Assembly (NCBI RefSeq): GCF_036881825.1
Contig: NZ_JBAJMW010000004.1
Coordinates: forward strand, 248,001 to 312,000
From: Tersicoccus mangrovi
GTDB lineage: Bacteria; Actinomycetota; Actinomycetes; Actinomycetales; Micrococcaceae
Direction of reading: 5' to 3'
Length of the DNA: 64,000 nucleotides
Shown here: piece by piece, positions 60,543 through 64,000 of the stretch
How the letters are laid out: every line of letters starts with the position of its first letter
Numbering within the stretch: the first letter of the stretch is position 1
Position numbers and translations under genes: made by a program
Notes under the pieces: generated by a model
Databases searched by the model: none
What the model was told of the DNA's origin: nothing
Seen by the model: only the letters and a program-made list of their open reading frames with translations

Positions 60543-62521
60543 AGCATCTCCTGGTAGCGCGCGGCCTCCTCCGAGGACGCGAGCTGCCAGGGCACGGAGG
60601 CGACGACGACGCCCGGCTCGAAGTGCAGCCGGGTCTTGATCCGCAGCGCGGTCTGGTTGTGCACGAGCTGCTCCCACCACTTGCCGACGACGTACTCGGG
60701 GATGTAGACGACGATGAGGTCGCGCGGCGAGTCCCGGCGCAGGCTCTTGATGTAGCGCAGCACGGGCGTCGTGGTGTCGCGGTACGGGGAGGCGAGGATG
60801 GTCAGCGGCACGGGGATGCGCAGCCGGTCCCAGTCGGCCAGCGTCTGCGCCGTCTCCTCGGGGTCCACGTCGACGACGACCGCGCTGATGGTCGAGGGCC
60901 GGGTGGCGCGGGCGAACGCGAGGGCCCGCAGCACAGGCTTGCGCACGTGCCCCACGGGGATGATGGCGTGCACGCGCGAGGGCAGCGCCCTGGCCTTGTC
61001 GCCGCGGGAGCCGTCGACCGTCAGCTCGCGGGCCACGTTGACGTAGTGCGCGTGGATGCTCCACATGATCGCGTAGATGATGCCCATCGCGAGGATGGCG
61101 ATCCAGGCGCCGTGGATGAACTTGGTGACCAGAACGATGACGAGCACCGTGGCCGTCATGGTCAGGCCGATCGTGTTGATCACGCGGGAGCGCAGGATAC
61201 GGCGGCGTTCGGCACCCTCCCGGGTCACCTTCAGGGCGCGGCCCCAGTGCCGGATCATGCCGAGCTGGCTCGCGGTGAACGAGACGAACACACCGACGAT
61301 GTAGAGCTGGATCAGCCGCGTGACGTCCGCGTTGAACGCGAGGATCAGGATGAGGGCGGCAGCGCCGAGGGCGAGCACGCCGTTGGAGTAGGCGAGCCGG
61401 TCGCCGCGCGTGCGCAGCTGGCGCGGCAGGTAGCCGTCCTTGGCGAGGATCGACGCGAGCACGGGGAATCCGTTGAACGCCGTGTTCGAGGCGAGCACGA
61501 GGATCAGGCCGGTCGCGGCGACGACGATGTAGAAGGGGATCGTCCCGTCGGAGAACACGGCCGCGGCGAGCTGGCTGATCACGGGGTGCTGGACGTAGCC
61601 GTCCGGCAGCGGGGCCCCGTTGAGCCGGAACTGCGTGGCCGGGTCCTGCGCCATGTGCACCTTCGTGGCGCTGGCCAGGTAGAGGATGCCGGCGATCATG
61701 CTCACGGCGATGACGCCGAGCAGCAGCAGCGTGGTCGCCGCGTTCTTCGACTTGGGCCGCTTGAAGTTGGGCACGCCGTTGCTGATCGCCTCGACACCGG
61801 TCAGGGCGGCGGCGCCCGAGGAGAACGCACGCAGGATCAGGAAGGCGCCCGCGAGGCCCACGAGCCCCTGGTCGAGGCCGGCCTCGGGCACGATCTGAAA
61901 ACTCGCGCTCTCGGCCGGGCGCAGCACGCCGAACGCGGACTGGACGATGCCGACGGCGCACATGCCGAGGATCGAGAGCATGAACACGTAGGTGGGCACG
62001 GCGAAGGCCGCGCCGGCCTCCTTGATACCGCGCAGGTTCACGACGACGAGCAGCACGACGCCGATCGCGGCGAGCAGGGCCTGCTTGCCGTGCAGGCCGG
62101 GCACCGCGGTGACGAGGTAGTTGGACGCGGAGGACATGGACACCGCGACCGTGAGCACGTAGTCGACGAGCAGGGCGGACGCCACGGTCAGGCCCGCGGG
62201 CTTGCCGAGGTTCTCGTTGGCGATCTCGTAGTCGCCGCCGCCCGACGGGTAGGCGTGCACGTTCTGCCGGTAGGAGGCCACCACGGTCAGCATGACCAGG
62301 GCGACGGCGAGACCCACCCAGGGTGAGATGGTCACCGCGCCCACGCCGGCGAGGGCGAGGGTCAACAGGATCTCGTCGGGTGCGTACGCCACGGAGGAGA
62401 GGGCGTCGGAGGCGAACACGGGAAGGGCGATCCGCTTCGGGAGCAGGGTGTGGCCCAGGCGATCGTTGCGGTACGGCTTGCCGACCAGGATCCGCTTGAT
62501 CGCGTTGAAGAACGTCAGCAC
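60539..62521 (-). CDS. APC-superfamily permease (amino acid or cation transporter type)
   Basis: 660 residues with about 12 membrane segments followed by a ~130-residue cytoplasmic part (RVHAIIPVGHVRKPVLRALAFA...). The start is GTG 62521 (MLTFFNAIKRILVGKPYRNDRL). Motifs: FASDALSSVAYAPDEIL, YPSGGGDYEIANENLG and FSSGAAALTGVEAISNGVPNF. Resembles Rv2690c, which lies beside ceoB/ceoC (trkA-like) and an RNA methyltransferase gene in M. tuberculosis, the same neighbourhood as here. The substrate is unproven; a K+ or amino acid link to the TrkA proteins is inferred. TAGGTT just upstream suggests a leaderless message. Confidence 0.88.
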   Translation of the reverse strand: MLTFFNAIKRILVGKPYRNDRLGHTLLPKRIALPVFASDALSSVAYAPDEILLTLALAGVGAVTISPWVGLAVALVMLTVVASYRQNVHAYPSGGGDYEIANENLGKPAGLTVASALLVDYVLTVAVSMSSASNYLVTAVPGLHGKQALLAAIGVVLLVVVNLRGIKEAGAAFAVPTYVFMLSILGMCAVGIVQSAFGVLRPAESASFQIVPEAGLDQGLVGLAGAFLILRAFSSGAAALTGVEAISNGVPNFKRPKSKNAATTLLLLGVIAVSMIAGILYLASATKVHMAQDPATQFRLNGAPLPDGYVQHPVISQLAAAVFSDGTIPFYIVVAATGLILVLASNTAFNGFPVLASILAKDGYLPRQLRTRGDRLAYSNGVLALGAAALILILAFNADVTRLIQLYIVGVFVSFTASQLGMIRHWGRALKVTREGAERRRILRSRVINTIGLTMTATVLVIVLVTKFIHGAWIAILAMGIIYAIMWSIHAHYVNVARELTVDGSRGDKARALPSRVHAIIPVGHVRKPVLRALAFARATRPSTISAVVVDVDPEETAQTLADWDRLRIPVPLTILASPYRDTTTPVLRYIKSLRRDSPRDLIVVYIPEYVVGKWWEQLVHNQTALRIKTRLHFEPGVVVASVPWQLASSEEAARYQEML

Positions 62522-62674
62522 AGAGCAAACCTAGACGTTTGTCCCACCCCTCGCCATGCGAGGCCGGCCACGTCGGCGCCCGCGTGTCCGGAGGGCCCGC
62601 CCCGCCTGCGTAGGATGTGCCGGGGGCTTCGTGCACCGACTGCCATTCACACCAGAAGCGAGGGAGAAGCGTCC

Positions 62675-63349
62675 GTGGCGCACTTCGTCATCATGGGTTG
62701 CGGCCGCGTCGGCCTGTCCCTGGCCCACACGCTGGACAACAACGGCCACTCGGTGGCCATCATCGACCAGGACGACCGGGCGTTCCGGCGCCTGCGCTCC
62801 AGCTTCAGCGGCCGCAAGGTCAGCGGCATCGGCTTCGACCAGGACACGCTGCGGCGCGCCGACATCGAGAACGCCTACGCCTTCGCGGCGGTCTCCAGCG
62901 GCGACAACTCGAACATCCTGGCCACCCGGGTCGCCCGCGAGACCTTCCACGTCCGCCACGTCGTCGCCCGCATCTACGACTCCGGGCGTGCCGAGATCTA
63001 CCAGCGCCTCGGCATCCCCACCGTCGCCACCGTGCGCTGGACCGCGGACCAGGTGCTCCGCCGGATCCTCCCGGAGCAGGCGATCGCCGGGGACTTCCGG
63101 GAGTCCTCCGGGCGGCTCATCCTCAGCCAGGTCAACCTGGACGAGGCGTGGTCCGGCCGTCCCGTGGCCGACGTCGAACGCGTCGCCGGCGTGCGTGTGG
63201 CCTATCTCACCCGGTTCGGCGAGGGCATGCTCCCCGAGCCGGACACCACGTACCAGCCGGGCGACACCGTGCACGTCATGATGCCGGTGGACCGCTCGGA
63301 CGAGGTCACCAAACTGCTGGCCGCCGGCCCCGTCTCGGAGGTGAACTGA
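62675..63349 (+). CDS. trkA: TrkA-family potassium uptake regulatory protein (first of two)
   Basis: 224 residues from GTG 62675, with GAGGGAGAAG upstream. A Rossmann RCK-N domain (HFVIMGCGRVGLSLAHTLDNNGHSVAIIDQD) leads to an RCK-C domain (about 150-220, NLDEAWSGRPVADVERVAGVRVAYL). It binds NAD(H) or ATP and gates Trk/Ktr-type channels. The second trkA begins after the stop with only two intervening bases, so both are one unit. It diverges from the APC permease gene; TAGGAT upstream is a possible -10. Confidence 0.93.
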   Translation: MAHFVIMGCGRVGLSLAHTLDNNGHSVAIIDQDDRAFRRLRSSFSGRKVSGIGFDQDTLRRADIENAYAFAAVSSGDNSNILATRVARETFHVRHVVARIYDSGRAEIYQRLGIPTVATVRWTADQVLRRILPEQAIAGDFRESSGRLILSQVNLDEAWSGRPVADVERVAGVRVAYLTRFGEGMLPEPDTTYQPGDTVHVMMPVDRSDEVTKLLAAGPVSEVN

Positions 63350-63351
63350 CC

Positions 63352-64000
63352 ATGTCGATGCGTGTCGTCATCGTCGGATCCGGAGCGGTGGGATCCTCCA
63401 TCGCCCGTGAACTGCTCGCCCACGACCACGAGGTGCTGCTGATCGACAGCAAGCCCGAGGTGATCGGCCGGTCCGGCCTGCGCGGGGCCCGCTGGCTCAT
63501 CGGCGACGCCTGCGAGCTGTCGACCCTGGCCGACGCGGACCTGCCGAACACGCACGTCGTCGTCTCGGCGACCGGTGACGACAAGGTCAACCTCGTCGTC
63601 TCCCTGCTCGCGAAGTCCGAGTTCGGGGTCGGCCGCACCGTCGCGCGCGTGAACAACCCGAAGAACGACTGGATGTTCGACGACGCCTGGGGCGTCGACG
63701 TCGCCGTCAGCACGCCGCGCATGATGACCGCCATGGTCGAGGAGGCCGTCGAGGTCGGGGACATCGTCCGGCTGCTGACCCTGCGCGCCGGGGTCTCCTC
63801 GCTCGTCGAGTTCACCGTCCCGGACGAGTCGCCGCTGGTGGGCCGCACGATGGCGTTCGTCGCCTGGCCCGAGGACTCGACCGCCGTCGCCATCCTGCGG
63901 GACGAGGTGCCGATCGCTCCGAGCGAGGACGACGTCATCGAGGGCGGCGACCAGCTGTTCTTCCTGACGACCATCCAGGCGGAGGACGAGCTGCGGGCCA
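63352..64000 (+). CDS. trkA: TrkA-family potassium uptake protein (second; C-terminal end beyond window)
   Basis: At least 216 residues: MRVVIVGSGAVGSSIARELLAHDHEVLLIDSKPEVI is the Rossmann start with GxGxxG, and GDACELSTLADADLPNTHVVVSATGDDKVNLVVSLLAK continues the RCK-N domain. The RCK-C region EFTVPDESPLVGRTMAFVAWP is visible, ending just before the edge. The last residues before the edge are QLFFLTTIQAEDELRA. With the preceding protein it forms the paired TrkA (CeoB/CeoC-like) regulators. Confidence 0.92.
   Translation, partial: MSMRVVIVGSGAVGSSIARELLAHDHEVLLIDSKPEVIGRSGLRGARWLIGDACELSTLADADLPNTHVVVSATGDDKVNLVVSLLAKSEFGVGRTVARVNNPKNDWMFDDAWGVDVAVSTPRMMTAMVEEAVEVGDIVRLLTLRAGVSSLVEFTVPDESPLVGRTMAFVAWPEDSTAVAILRDEVPIAPSEDDVIEGGDQLFFLTTIQAEDELRA

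Overview
The window is high-GC DNA (roughly 70% G+C or more across most of it) with actinobacterial gene content: a ribM-ribDEBH operon behind an FMN riboswitch, hisE-hisG-hisF and hisI-trpE blocks, def-fmt-rsmB-rpe, a DUF3000-rnd pair, a GAF-ANTAR regulator, an MT0933-type antitoxin and paired TrkA proteins beside an APC permease and an RNA methyltransferase. Many genes look leaderless, with a TAnnnT -10 element 6-9 bases before the start codon. Taken together this suggests a Micrococcales bacterium, most likely Micrococcaceae and possibly Kocuria-like. The genus is inference.

Layout. 1-1.45 kb: hisI and the 5' half of trpE (minus strand). 1.5-20.8 kb: a run of accessory genes placed between hisI and hisF: small oxidoreductases, TetR/MocR regulators with visible palindromic operators, a secreted beta-helix protein with a CRP/GlxR-like site, a GGDEF-EAL c-di-GMP protein and an ANTAR protein. 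20.9-27.1 kb: hisF, hisG, hisE, then ribH-ribB-ribE-ribD-ribM, all on the minus strand; the rib genes overlap or abut and sit behind an FMN riboswitch. 27.2-31.4 kb: def-fmt-rsmB-rpe (minus). 31.4-33.3 kb: a PD-(D/E)XK nuclease and four tRNA genes (Val-GAC, Cys-GCA, Gly-GCC, Val-CAC). 33.4-41.9 kb: housekeeping genes (antitoxin-like protein, zapE, sseA, sufE, msrB, DUF3000, rnd), interrupted at 36.8-37.3 kb by a tandem array of 69-71 bp units. 41.9-45.4 kb: a thiolase-FadJ beta-oxidation operon behind a 16-bp palindrome. 45.4-51.4 kb: a frameshifted Rieske lipoprotein gene, an ArsR-SRPBCC fusion, an aldo/keto reductase, dxs and a glutamate-cysteine ligase-like gene.

51.5-55.7 kb is the clearest foreign segment. 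It has visibly lower GC and different codon use. It begins at a broken nhaA remnant and ends at the acnA terminator. It carries an OLD-family ATPase/TOPRIM nuclease, an Abi-C/HEPN-like protein whose usual catalytic Arg is replaced, and a small protein with a ParB-like C-terminal motif. This is the best candidate for a little-described (probably antiphage) system. From 55.8 kb on the content is core again: acnA, an RNA methyltransferase overlapping an APC permease, and two trkA genes, the last cut by the window edge.

The main threads of joint function are riboflavin synthesis and uptake under FMN control, histidine/tryptophan synthesis, translation start and rRNA modification, fatty-acid beta-oxidation, and potassium or cation uptake regulation.
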